From NCBI GenBank assembly GCA_036845225.1, contig DAIUEJ010000002.1, forward strand, positions 54,240-118,239: a DNA stretch of 64,000 nt. The letters run 5' to 3'. Positions 1 through 7,875 of this stretch are shown one piece after another (the stretch's first letter is position 1; each line of letters starts with the position of its first letter). The notes under the pieces are model-generated. The model was not told the DNA's origin and ran no database searches. It saw only the letters and a program-made list of their open reading frames with translations. Made by a program: the position numbers and the translations under genes. This DNA comes from FEN-680 sp036845225. GTDB taxonomy: Bacteria; Actinomycetota; Geothermincolia; Fen-727; Anoxymicrobiaceae.

Positions 1-1
1 G

Positions 2-238
2 AGCGCCGTGACAGTGGAGGTCTCCTACCTTAAGGCCGGTGGGGGAGCCGTTACCCTGACCAAGGCCATCCCCTCCAACTCCCGAATGACCTTCAACATG
101 GCTGACAAGGTGCCATCAGGCAGGGCCTCCATCATGGTCACCTCTAAGACCACCGGCAAGAAGATCATGGTAGAGCGCGCGATGTACTGGAACAACAAGG
201 GCGCGGGGACGGATACCATCGGTGGGTTCAGCGACTAG
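2..238 (+). CDS. C-terminal end of a surface repeat protein (partial)
   Basis: The reading frame is already open at the window edge, so this is the 3' end of a longer gene. The 78 visible residues form most of one repeat unit of the kind seen four times in the secreted protein at 40090-41496: a VSYL strand, the 'IPSNSRMTFNMADK' segment, a 'VERAMYW' segment and the same final heptapeptide TIGGFSD. The family looks like a tandem beta-sandwich surface domain, and the close match of the last residues argues that both genes come from one duplicated family. No function can be assigned from this fragment. Stop codon TAG at 236-238. Confidence 0.75.
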   Translation, partial: SAVTVEVSYLKAGGGAVTLTKAIPSNSRMTFNMADKVPSGRASIMVTSKTTGKKIMVERAMYWNNKGAGTDTIGGFSD

Positions 239-252
239 AGCTGCCAGGCTTT

Positions 253-606
253 CTAGCCCAGACTCTCGGCCTCAAGGACAGAGGCAATGCCACTCTTTAG
301 TGTGGGAAGATCGTCCGTGACGGTCTTCCACACGACATCAAGATTAACGCCGAAATAGTCGTGTGCCAGTTTATCTCTCAGTCCGGCCATCTCTCGCCAG
401 GGCAAGTCTGGGTAGATCTCCCGTACCGCCTCGGGGATCTTCTTGGTTGCCTCTCCGATGATCTCAAGTGCCCTGACCACAGCGAATGCTGTCTTGTCGT
501 CCGTAGAGAAACTACTGAAGTCCATGTCCTCGATGAATTGCTGGGCTTTTATTATTGCGTCTAGGATGTCCCGCAAGTAGTCAACGTATTCGCGGCCTTC
601 CTTCAT
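253..606 (-). CDS. hepT: HepT-like toxin, HEPN ribonuclease (DUF86)
   Basis: A 117-residue all-helical HEPN protein. The diagnostic RX4HXY motif is present as RDKLAHDY near residue 80-87. In this family the Arg and His form an RNase site and the Tyr is the residue modified by the partner nucleotidyltransferase. The start codon overlaps the stop of the upstream antitoxin gene by four bases, so the two are translationally coupled. Length matches the family. Known HepT proteins cleave RNA until MntA adds AMP units to the Tyr. The call as a toxin rests on this motif and on gene order; activity is not shown. Confidence 0.9.
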   Translation of the reverse strand: MKEGREYVDYLRDILDAIIKAQQFIEDMDFSSFSTDDKTAFAVVRALEIIGEATKKIPEAVREIYPDLPWREMAGLRDKLAHDYFGVNLDVVWKTVTDDLPTLKSGIASVLEAESLG

Positions 607-917
607 ACTGCTACTACCTCCCGGAGGATCCGCTCTCCGATTGCCGGTTTGAGCGAATCCTTCATGACGAGGTCCACCTTGGCGCCGAGTAGTTCTGAAA
701 GGTGGTTCTCAAGCGAGATGAAATCAATGAGCCCCGGATTGTCGTCGAACTCTACGAGGATGTCGATGTCGCTGGAATCTATTTGTTCTCCCCTGACGAG
801 AGAGCCGAACACGCCAAGGGATTTTACCCGGTATGTGCGTTCGATATCATCTTTGTTCTGCAGCAAGATGTTCCTGACCCTGGAGAGCATCTCTATTGGA
901 CTGTCGCCATCGGTCAT
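603..917 (-). CDS. mntA: MntA-like antitoxin nucleotidyltransferase
   Basis: A 104-residue minimal nucleotidyltransferase. The GSX10DXD signature is visible: GS at the start of 'GSLVRG' and DID ten residues later, followed by a third acidic residue in the next strand ('LVEFD'). These bind two metals and NTP. In the family the enzyme AMPylates or polyAMPylates the Tyr of HepT and so neutralises it. It is the first gene of the two-gene operon, as usual for this module. Nothing else lies upstream in the same direction for 300 bases, so the promoter should sit just upstream of 917. Confidence 0.88.
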   Translation of the reverse strand: MTDGDSPIEMLSRVRNILLQNKDDIERTYRVKSLGVFGSLVRGEQIDSSDIDILVEFDDNPGLIDFISLENHLSELLGAKVDLVMKDSLKPAIGERILREVVAV

Positions 918-1011
918 CGGTGTCTCAACTCCCTATCCTGTGAGCAGCGCATCGCATCATAGATATTCTACCACCGCTATATTACAAACAGGTGTTACGA
1001 GATGTGCGCAG

Positions 1012-1102
1012 TGCACTGTGCGGTCGGTAATCCGCCGAAGGTGCATTATCGGAATAACGCACCATCGGCGTGAAGGTAGAAGTGCCAATGCACTGTGCGG
1101 TC
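1012..1102. repeat. 14-bp direct repeats flanking a long palindrome
   Basis: The sequence tgcactgtgcggtc occurs at 1012-1025 and again at 1089-1102. Between them lies an imperfect palindrome at 1033-1070 (cgccga-a-ggtgc-a-ttat, loop cgga, then the complement with two mismatched pairs). This fills most of the 320-base gap between mntA and the next gene, in which I see no protein gene. It could be a small non-autonomous repeat element or a recombination site; no second copy is evident in the window. Confidence 0.5.
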
Positions 1103-1131
1103 AGACTAAAGTCTGCCCGATGAAAAGGGCG

Positions 1132-1154
1132 AAGGGCCCGGGGGTCGGGCCCTT
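1132..1154 (-). terminator. Hairpin downstream of the ssb gene pair
   Basis: A perfect 9-bp stem, aagggcccg / cgggccctt, with a 5-base loop. Read on the minus strand it is followed by cgccctttt, so it has the form of a rho-independent terminator for the minus-strand genes ending at 1238. The T run is short and interrupted, so the call is moderate. Confidence 0.45.
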
Positions 1155-1237
1155 CTGGGGGTGCGGGTGGCAGTGAGCGGAGTGGCACGGCTGCGGCTGG
1201 CGAGGCCGCGTTGGAGGGAGGGTGTATCGGGGATGGG

Positions 1238-1591
1238 TCAGAGGTGGTCTCCCACCTCTGTGAGGACTGGAACGGTTGAAAGGGGAGAGGCTTCATCTTC
1301 GGCCTCGTCCTCGCAGACGGGAAAGCCCAGGCCGAAGTCTCTCTGCCCCTCGGCGGAAAGGTCGGCCTCGCGCACGGCGACCGGGTGGATGTGCCTGATC
1401 GGGCTCTCCGACTTCTCGATCTGGCGCAGGGCGACCACCAGCGTGTCGACGAACTCCTTGAATTCGTCCTTGAAGAACGAGAGGTGCATGAAGTCGTGCT
1501 GGACCACGTAGGTGTCGGCCTCGTCGTAGCGCCATACCGCCGTGGTGACTCCTTGCTTCGAGGTGAAGGACGAGAGGTCTGTGATTCCCAT
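1238..1591 (-). CDS. Hypothetical protein downstream of ssb
   Basis: A 117-residue protein that I do not recognise. The start at 1591 is chosen because a strong ribosome-binding site (gaaaggggg) lies just upstream; a longer frame exists but would overlap ssb. The N-terminal half has mixed strands and helices ('AVWRYDEADTYVVQHDF', then an amphipathic helix 'DEFKEFVDTLVVAL'). The tail is acidic ('CEDEAEDE'). It lies 50 bases downstream of ssb on the same strand and is probably cotranscribed, so a nucleic-acid role is possible but only by association. Confidence 0.65.
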   Translation of the reverse strand: MGITDLSSFTSKQGVTTAVWRYDEADTYVVQHDFMHLSFFKDEFKEFVDTLVVALRQIEKSESPIRHIHPVAVREADLSAEGQRDFGLGFPVCEDEAEDEASPLSTVPVLTEVGDHL

Positions 1592-1641
1592 TGTTCCCCC
1601 TTTCAAGCCCACCGCATCTAACGGCGGGCGACAGCGCCGCT

Positions 1642-1992
1642 CTACTTGGTCAGTGACTGGAACTCGAGGGACGGGCCGACCGCGAAAGCCTTGATCTTCA
1701 GCCTGCTCTTGATGTTCCCGGCCTCGTCGGTCCAGGAGTCGTAACGCAGCTGGCCTGCGACGATAGCCCGGTCTCCGCGCTGAAGCGTCGCTTCGACGTT
1801 CTCCGCCTGGGAGCCCCAGCACTCGACGTCTATGAACTCGGTGCGGTCCTTCAGATCTTCCTCAGCTTCCTGGCCGGGCTTGCGCCAGCGGTTGACCGCG
1901 ATGAGGAAGTTCGCGACCTTTGTGCCGTCGCCCTCACCCATGCGCGGATCTGCGGTGAGGTTCCCGACGACAACCACGTTGTTGACGTACAT
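1642..1992 (-). CDS. ssb: Single-stranded DNA-binding protein (short form)
   Basis: A 116-residue OB-fold protein with the classic SSB opening 'MYVNNVVVVGNLTADP', the conserved 'FIDVECWG' strand, and 'AIVAGQLRYDSW'. It binds single-stranded DNA, normally as a tetramer. It ends right after the OB fold ('FQSLTK') and lacks the acidic DDDIPF-type tail that recruits partner proteins, so it resembles accessory or secondary SSBs rather than the main replication protein. It is cotranscribed with the unknown gene at 1238-1591. A divergent HTH gene lies 168 bases away. Confidence 0.92.
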   Translation of the reverse strand: MYVNNVVVVGNLTADPRMGEGDGTKVANFLIAVNRWRKPGQEAEEDLKDRTEFIDVECWGSQAENVEATLQRGDRAIVAGQLRYDSWTDEAGNIKSRLKIKAFAVGPSLEFQSLTK

Positions 1993-2075
1993 CCTGCCTC
2001 CCTTCTAAGGTGCGCGGCGGCCTCGCTGCGCGAAATCGACCGTTCTCGCTCGTCGCCGGGGCCTTCTTCAGGTGG

Positions 2076-2105
2076 TTGACTATTGGTGACAATGATTGGT
2101 ATCAT
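2076..2105 (+). promoter_or_regulatory. Putative promoter for the HTH gene
   Basis: TTGACT at 2076-2081 and TATCAT at 2100-2105 are separated by 18 bases. Two direct copies of attggt (2082-2087 and 2095-2100) lie between and over the -10 box, 13 bases apart, which could be binding sites for the regulator encoded downstream. Based on consensus resemblance only. Confidence 0.4.
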
Positions 2106-2160
2106 GTTCCAGGCTTTGCTAGTGTCGAGTAATGGATAAGTATCTTGTCTATAAAAGCAC

Positions 2161-2445
2161 ATGGTGCTGGAGGTGTCAACAGGTTTGAGCGCGGAAACTG
2201 AAAAAAAAGTCGCACAGGTCTCGGACGAAGAAGTCAAGAAATATGACAGCGCTTTTGCGGGGCGGATGAAGAGCCTCCGGGACGAGCGCGGCCTCAAGCG
2301 GGACTGGGTCGCCCGGCAGTTGGGCATCCACTACAACACCCTCAAGAACTGGGAGCTTGGAAAAGCACACCCGGGGACCAAAGAGATCCTGGCGCTATCA
2401 CAGATCTATCATGTGGAGCCGGACGCCTTCTTCAGAGGGCTTTAG
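2161..2445 (+). CDS. XRE-family HTH transcriptional regulator
   Basis: A 94-residue protein with a single cro/C1-type helix-turn-helix in residues about 32-92: 'MKSLRDERGLKRDWVARQLG', then the recognition helix around 'YNTLKNWELGKAHP'. The first 30 residues are polar. The ATG at 2161 has no clear ribosome-binding site; a TTG at 2185 sits about 10 bases after ggaggt and could be the true start, giving 86 residues. The gene is divergent from ssb and has its own promoter-like sequence with direct repeats, so autoregulation is plausible. The target is unknown. Confidence 0.85.
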   Translation: MVLEVSTGLSAETEKKVAQVSDEEVKKYDSAFAGRMKSLRDERGLKRDWVARQLGIHYNTLKNWELGKAHPGTKEILALSQIYHVEPDAFFRGL

Positions 2446-2494
2446 CGGATAGAACGCGGCGTGATTCGTTATTCACTGAAGACCGGACTGTGAT

Positions 2495-4864
2495 CTAGCT
2501 CGCCTTCAGCCGGGTCCTTGCGATTATCTCTGATTTGGACGCATCGGGAAGGTCATCGAAGTACGCGCAGTAGCCCGCGACACGCACCACCAGGTCAGGG
2601 TACTTGCCGGGATGCTCGCGAGCGTCCTCCAGCATCGCGGGGTCGAGAACGTTGAGCTGGACCTCCATCCCGCCCCTCTCGAAGAATCCTTTCACGAGCC
2701 CCTTGAGGATGGTCATGCCTTTCTCGCCCGCCACGTCCGCGGGGTCGAAGCGCATGTTGAGCGCGTTGCCGTTCGCCATCAGCGAGGAATCCACCGACGC
2801 GACGGAGTTGAGCATCGCGGTAGGGCCGGACTTGTCCGCGCCGCATGCGGGCCCGATCCCCGAGGCAAAAGGCTCGCCAGCCCTGCGGCCCGACGGCAGC
2901 GGGCCTACCAGCTCACCGAAAGCCACATGGCAGGTCACCGAGTAGAACCCTGGCACGTACGCCCCGCCCCTCATGCTCCTGTGGCGACCGAGCGAATCGT
3001 GGAATATACGCGCGACCAGGTCGGCGTACCGGTCCGGCAACGAGAGGTCGTTGCCGAACTTGGCCGCGTTCTCCAGAGACGCCCGCAGCGACTCGTGTCC
3101 CGCGAAGTCGACACGCATCGCTTCGAGGACCTCGGCCAGGGTGTGTTTCTTCTCGCGGAAGACGATAGTGTCGAGCGCGGCAAGCGAGTCGGCGACGTCC
3201 GCGACGCCCACCCCCTGGATCCCGCTCGAGTTGTAGACCGCGCCTCCCTCGGTCAGGTCGCGCCCCGACTCCAGGCAGCCTTCCACGAGCATCGAGGAAA
3301 GCGGGGTGGGGTGGTAGTCCATGTTGGCCCTCTCCACCATGTGGAAGTCGGCGATCATGCGGTCGACCATGAAGTCGAGCTGCTCGCCGAAAGCGTCGAT
3401 GACCTCGTCCATGGACTCGAAGGTCCGAGGGTCTAGCGTCGGCAGCCCGGCGCGAGCCCCCAGCCGGCTCACCAGCGTGCCGTCGTGATGGCGCGCCTTG
3501 TGGCCCTGGTGGAGCGCGAGCTCGAGGCAGATCGGGATGTTGAAGAGGCCGGCGTCTGTTGAAAGGAAGCTGCGGCCCGGGATAGAAGGCTCCACGCAAC
3601 CTACGATGCCGTAGCCGCGGGCCACGTCCGCCGGGTACCCGTGCGCCACCAGAGCCGGCACCACCGCCTCGTCGTTGAAGAGGGCTGGAACGCCCCAACC
3701 CTTCCTGGCGATGTCGAGCGCCCGCTCGAGGTAATCATCGGGCGAGTCTTTGTGGACGCGGGCCTGGTAGTTGGGGTCGCGCATCCGGTGGCGTTCCATG
3801 ACGTCCAGCATCAACCAGGTCAGGTCGTTCACCACGTCGGCTCCGGTCTCGTCCGTTCCGCCGACTATTGCCGCCTGCACCACGAGGTGTCCGCCGTGGT
3901 ACTGGGATATACGCTCGGAGAGAAGCATCACGTGCTCGGTAGCCTTGGCGCTGAACTGCAACAGCAGGCCGAGCGCCTCTTCGCGCGTGAGCCGACCCTC
4001 CTCGATGTCTTTCTGATAATAGGGGTACAGGTACTGGTCCAGGCGCCCGAACGAAACGGCGGAGTTGAGGCTCTCCAGCATCACCGCGAGGTGCGTGAAC
4101 CAGAGGGACTGGAGCGCCTCCTGGAAGGTCTCTGCCGGCTCGGAGGGGACCTTGCGGCAGATCCTCGCCATTTCCTCGAACTCGGCGCGACGGCCTTCGT
4201 CTTTCTCAGATACCGCCATCCGGTCGGCCTCGTCGGCGAAGCGCCCGGCCCATTGCTCGAGGGCGTCACAGACAATCCGCGCCGCCTGGTAGAGAGCGCC
4301 ACGCTTTCCCTCGAAAGTGGCCAGATATCCGCGAGTCCCAAGCCTGAGCATCTTCTCGTAGTCGGGGAGGAAGTGCCCGATGCCCCCCGCTTCGTTGATG
4401 AGGTAGAAGGTCGGGTTGAGTTGGTGCTTCATGTAGCGCGCCATGGTCGCCAGGTTGGGGAACATGCGCGCCGGCATGCTTCGCCGCAGCCAATAGGGCA
4501 GCACGGTGGTTGCCAGGCGCACCCTGTCAGCTACTGAGATCTTGAAAGGGTTGGTCTTCCGCCTGTCGATCCACATCAGCTCGGTGCTCATGAAGGCGCT
4601 CGCGAGCTCGGGCTGCATGATGCAGCATTTCCGGCTGGTGCCGGCGTTTCCCACGATGAGCTCACCGTTGAAGATGATGACCTTCTTGTGGGCGAGCAGA
4701 TAGGCGAGCGCCCTGGCCTGGCGCACCTCCACGGGCTCGGCCGGGTCGTCGTGCTCCTTGAAGAACTCAGTGATGAGGTAGGCGCGCTCGGGGCACAGGC
4801 GCACCGGCTCGGACGCCAGGTCACGACGCACACTCCAGACCCGGTCCGCGACGTTCATAGCCAT
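2495..4864 (-). CDS. Glycyl radical enzyme (PFL-like, lyase/dehydratase type)
   Basis: A 789-residue protein of the pyruvate formate-lyase superfamily. The active-site loop 'GIVGCVEPSIPG' places the catalytic Cys at about residue 423 followed by Glu at 425, the Cys-x-Glu pattern of dehydratase, eliminase and decarboxylase members rather than the Cys-Cys of true PFL. The C-terminal glycyl loop is 'RVAGYCAYF', Gly near residue 764. The start has a good ribosome-binding site (aaggag, 7 bases). Such enzymes are oxygen-sensitive and need a radical-SAM activase, which is not present anywhere in this window. The substrate cannot be told from sequence alone. A fragment of a related gene lies at 15526-15669. 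Confidence 0.92.
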   Translation of the reverse strand: MAMNVADRVWSVRRDLASEPVRLCPERAYLITEFFKEHDDPAEPVEVRQARALAYLLAHKKVIIFNGELIVGNAGTSRKCCIMQPELASAFMSTELMWIDRRKTNPFKISVADRVRLATTVLPYWLRRSMPARMFPNLATMARYMKHQLNPTFYLINEAGGIGHFLPDYEKMLRLGTRGYLATFEGKRGALYQAARIVCDALEQWAGRFADEADRMAVSEKDEGRRAEFEEMARICRKVPSEPAETFQEALQSLWFTHLAVMLESLNSAVSFGRLDQYLYPYYQKDIEEGRLTREEALGLLLQFSAKATEHVMLLSERISQYHGGHLVVQAAIVGGTDETGADVVNDLTWLMLDVMERHRMRDPNYQARVHKDSPDDYLERALDIARKGWGVPALFNDEAVVPALVAHGYPADVARGYGIVGCVEPSIPGRSFLSTDAGLFNIPICLELALHQGHKARHHDGTLVSRLGARAGLPTLDPRTFESMDEVIDAFGEQLDFMVDRMIADFHMVERANMDYHPTPLSSMLVEGCLESGRDLTEGGAVYNSSGIQGVGVADVADSLAALDTIVFREKKHTLAEVLEAMRVDFAGHESLRASLENAAKFGNDLSLPDRYADLVARIFHDSLGRHRSMRGGAYVPGFYSVTCHVAFGELVGPLPSGRRAGEPFASGIGPACGADKSGPTAMLNSVASVDSSLMANGNALNMRFDPADVAGEKGMTILKGLVKGFFERGGMEVQLNVLDPAMLEDAREHPGKYPDLVVRVAGYCAYFDDLPDASKSEIIARTRLKAS

Positions 4865-5121
4865 GGTTCGCTCCTTGGTTCCGCTGTCTCAATTATAGAC
4901 GCATCGTGGCCTCAAAACAGTCTCGGCATCTCGGCGACCGGGATTCAAACCAAGCTTCTGTGCCGGCAGGAAACCAGCCACCCGAACCGAAATAAGCACC
5001 CGCAGTCACAGTTCGACAGCCGGGAGGGTTGAGGGCGGTGGAAGCGTCACAGCCGGGACACCATGAGGGAGGGCGCGGCCGCCAGGACGAGAGGCGGAGG
5101 CAGCAAGGCGGCAGGGGGGCG

Positions 5122-5310
5122 ATGGATATGGACAACCGCAGGCCCGAGATGGACCGCCGGGAAGTCGCGCTCGAGCTCGTGAAGCTCGGAGCCACGACCG
5201 GCTTTATCCCGAAGGGCGACAAGCCCGAGTTCGTGACGCTTCTTAAGTCTTACACCCAGGCGTTCGAGGCGGTCATCGAGAGCGAGCGTACGCCCATGCT
5301 CCGCAAGTAG
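5122..5310 (+). CDS. Small hypothetical protein
   Basis: A 62-residue protein starting at an ATG preceded by a strong purine tract (aggggggcg). The frame extends further upstream but that part is Arg/Gly-rich and looks like non-coding translation. The body is helical ('REVALELVKLGATTGF', 'VTLLKSYTQAFEAVIESE') and soluble. It is not recognised. The 257 bases between the glycyl radical enzyme gene and this one show no other gene. Confidence 0.5.
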   Translation: MDMDNRRPEMDRREVALELVKLGATTGFIPKGDKPEFVTLLKSYTQAFEAVIESERTPMLRK

Positions 5311-5412
5311 GAGCGATCCAGCAGAGCGATCACCATTGAGCGCAATCCCGCGCTGTTTCAGTTTGCCCCGAATTGAGTGTCGGTACCCCCTGCTACCATC
5401 AAGTAGAAAACC

Positions 5413-5425
5413 GGTGCCAGGCACC
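5413..5425. repeat. 13-bp palindrome ggtgccaggcacc
   Basis: A perfect palindrome around a central a, followed by ctattt. Related sequences occur at about 15925 (ggtgcctggcccc) and 28167 (gtgcctgaccctc), always in intergenic or degraded DNA. Similar ggtgcctggcacc motifs are a common type of short dispersed repeat in bacterial genomes. Confidence 0.4.
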
Positions 5426-5535
5426 CTATTTACACCACCAGGGCCTACCCAGGGTCAACCTTCTCCCTGCGAACAAGGGCTGCGCCCCGGACGTCGAATT
5501 CAACAAGCGATGAGACGAGCTCGGAGACGACATAG

Positions 5536-5730
5536 ATGCCGAAATACGACCAGATCACACAGGAATCGATCGAAGAGGCGGTCAAGAGGTTCGAGCGCGG
5601 GGAGCTGAGGAGTGGCAGGAGCGGCCAGAAGGTGATGAGCCGCCAGCAGGCTATCGCCATCGGTTTCTCGCAGGCCAGGAAGAGAGGAGCCAAGATCCCC
5701 CCGCCGCCTGGCCGAGGTCGCGTCCGCTAG
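5536..5730 (+). CDS. DUF6496-like small basic protein
   Basis: A 64-residue basic protein. The core 'SGRSGQKVMSRQQAIAIGFS' followed by 'QARKRGAKIP' matches the pattern of a family of small proteins with a Gly/Lys loop and an 'R-x-Q-A-x-A-I-x-x-S-x-A-R' helix, which I believe is DUF6496. Its function is unknown; the charge pattern would suit nucleic acid binding. The ATG at 5536 has a weak ggag site 10 bases upstream. It stands alone between two intergenic stretches. Confidence 0.6.
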   Translation: MPKYDQITQESIEEAVKRFERGELRSGRSGQKVMSRQQAIAIGFSQARKRGAKIPPPPGRGRVR

Positions 5731-5880
5731 ACCGCCTCCAGCACAGACCGGAAGCCTCAGACCTGCCGGGCACGGTGAGTCTGCGCCCCTCCACAACACC
5801 GGGCGACATCCTCCCATTTCGTCGTGGTAACATTTCAGGCACAAGAGGCGGCGCCCCAAACGCCGGCGAGGGAGGATGGG

Positions 5881-7512
5881 ATGTTCGAAAAAATACGGAT
5901 GGCCGCGGCACGAGGCGTCACCATGGCAAACCACCCGGAGTTGATGGCGCGCGTCTATGGCTCCAAGTCCTCTTTCATGTTCGAGCAACCATTGCCTTAC
6001 GGCGTCTACCCTCCGGGGACCACGCGCATCGACTTCAACGAATGGGCCGTCCTGGTCAACCGCTTCGCGAACGTGATGAAGAAGCTTGGCATCGTGCCAG
6101 GTGAGCGGGTCGCGATAGTCCCGGGCAACGGCGTCGAGGTCGTGGCGCTGATCATGGCGGTCTGCAAAGTAGGCGCTGTCGCCGTGCCGATGAACTATAT
6201 GCTGCGCGGTAACGAGATCAAGCACATCGTGGAGGACAGCGGCGCGCGCGTGCTGTTTACCGACCCCGAGGTCTTCGGCACCAGCATCAAGGACACCACG
6301 CGCTTCCCGACCGTGGAAAAATGGGTGATGACGGGTCTCGCGGGGGAGGCGCCGCCCCCGTTCGAGTCGCTGGACAGCCTCCTCGAAGATGCGGGCGACT
6401 ACTGCGAGCCCGCGCCGATCAGCATGGACGACGTGGTGGGGATCTTCTATACCTCGGGGACGACGGGCTTCCCGAAGGGTTCGATGGTGACCAGCAGGGG
6501 GCTGCTCGAGTCGCAGCGGAGAGCGGCGGTGATCCTTCCCCTCAACAGGCATGACTTCGGGGTGCTCTCCCTGCCCCTCGCGCACATCTTCGGCTTCGCG
6601 ATAGCCATCATGGGCTCGTGCGCGGGAGTGAACGGTTACATCATGAGGCACTTCGACCCGAACAAGGTCCTCTCACTCATCGAGGAACACCACGCGACCC
6701 TGTTCGTCGGCGTCCCCGCCATGTATGCCTTCCTGCTGTCGTGCGAGCCCGAGAAGTACGACCTGTCATCGCTGCGGCTGCTGGGGTCGAGCGCGGACGC
6801 CATGCCCCCCGAGCACATCGAGAAGATGCGCGACATGGCGGCGCGCCCCGGGCTCATCCGGAAGAGAAAGCCGCTCTTCGCGGAGGCTTACGGGATGGTG
6901 GAGCTCACCGGTCTGGCCGCCCTCAAGCCGGCGCTCCGGGGGCTGGAGTGGCCGGCCGGGTGCGTAGGGTTCACGGTGCCGCCGACCCGCGCGCGTGTGG
7001 CCGACGAGCGGGGCAGGAAAGTCAAGCGGGGAGAGGCGGGGGAGCTCCTGGTGAAAGGGCCGGGCGTCACCAGGGGATACTGGAACAACCCTGAGGCAAC
7101 CGCGCTCGCCATGGTGAACGGCTGGCTCCGCACGGGAGACATGGCGAAGAAAGACCGGTTCGGCAGGATATTCTTCGTGGACCGCGTCAAGGACGTCATC
7201 AAGTGCGGCGGGTACTCGGTGTTCTCGGTCGAGGTAGAGGAGGAGATTCTCCAGCACCCGGAGTTCGAGGAAGCAGCCGTGATCGGGATACCTCACAGGA
7301 CGATGGGGCACGTCCCGGCGGCGGTGGTCTGCCTGCGCGAGGGCAGCGCCGTTACGGAGGACGAGCTGGTGGCGTGGTGCAAGGAGAACATCGCGTCTTA
7401 CAAGGCTCCGCGCGTCGTCAAGATAATCCCGTGGAAAGAGATGCCGTACGGTGTGACCCTGAAGATAATGAAGAAAGACTTGCGGGACCGCTTCGGCGAC
7501 CTGCTCGCCTAG
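5881..7512 (+). CDS. AMP-dependent acyl-CoA synthetase
   Basis: A 543-residue member of the ANL adenylating superfamily. The P-loop 'YTSGTTGFPKGSMV', the A5-type motif 'EAYGMVELTG', the hinge motif 'GWLRTGDMAKKDRFGRIFFV' and the C-terminal catalytic Lys region 'YGVTLKIMKKDL' are present. It would activate a carboxylic acid with ATP and couple it to CoA. The start at 5881 is chosen for its ggagg site 5 bases upstream; a longer start at 5824 lacks one. It stands alone, away from the larger CoA-ester cluster at 16-26 kb, so the substrate is unassigned; a medium or long-chain acid is the default guess. Confidence 0.9.
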   Translation: MFEKIRMAAARGVTMANHPELMARVYGSKSSFMFEQPLPYGVYPPGTTRIDFNEWAVLVNRFANVMKKLGIVPGERVAIVPGNGVEVVALIMAVCKVGAVAVPMNYMLRGNEIKHIVEDSGARVLFTDPEVFGTSIKDTTRFPTVEKWVMTGLAGEAPPPFESLDSLLEDAGDYCEPAPISMDDVVGIFYTSGTTGFPKGSMVTSRGLLESQRRAAVILPLNRHDFGVLSLPLAHIFGFAIAIMGSCAGVNGYIMRHFDPNKVLSLIEEHHATLFVGVPAMYAFLLSCEPEKYDLSSLRLLGSSADAMPPEHIEKMRDMAARPGLIRKRKPLFAEAYGMVELTGLAALKPALRGLEWPAGCVGFTVPPTRARVADERGRKVKRGEAGELLVKGPGVTRGYWNNPEATALAMVNGWLRTGDMAKKDRFGRIFFVDRVKDVIKCGGYSVFSVEVEEEILQHPEFEEAAVIGIPHRTMGHVPAAVVCLREGSAVTEDELVAWCKENIASYKAPRVVKIIPWKEMPYGVTLKIMKKDLRDRFGDLLA

Positions 7513-7525
7513 CGGGTCACCTATC

Positions 7526-7705
7526 TCAGCAGGCTATCGAGAAACCTCTCTTGCGCAGTTCGTCCTCGAGCAGCATGGTGTTCTCGCGCGGGGTCACCCT
7601 GTACTCGAAGAGACCAAAGGAATAATCACGCTTGATCCGCTCACGTGCTATCTTGACTTCCTTGTCGGTAAGGTGCTCTACCTCTTCTCTGGTCATCCTT
7701 CTCAT
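7526..7705 (-). CDS. Small hypothetical protein (59 aa)
   Basis: A complete 59-residue frame on the minus strand, ATG at 7705 to TGA at 7526, starting 'MRRMTREEVEHLTDKEVKIA' and ending 'LRKRGFSIAC'. It is strongly charged and helical with a purine-rich tract (aaagggga) upstream of the ATG. It lies tail-to-tail with the acyl-CoA synthetase gene and head-to-head with the amidase gene, filling what otherwise would be an empty gap. Composition and codon choice look coding, but I know no family for it. Confidence 0.5.
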   Translation of the reverse strand: MRRMTREEVEHLTDKEVKIARERIKRDYSFGLFEYRVTPRENTMLLEDELRKRGFSIAC

Positions 7706-7875
7706 GCCGGGCGTATCCCCTTTCGCTCAAGTATCCGCTTCTAAACACCTATACGTTAGAGACTTCAATGATGAGACAAGTGATTCCTTTGCTACGACCC
7801 GCGGTGGGCCCGCGGGCGTCATAGGGGAGGAGAGAGCGTACAAGTACAGGAGTGTGCCGGTAGAAGGGAAGTAGC

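Noticed and set aside
1012..1102. CRISPR array
   Set aside because: Only two 14-base repeats with one 63-base interval that is itself palindromic; no cas genes anywhere in the window.
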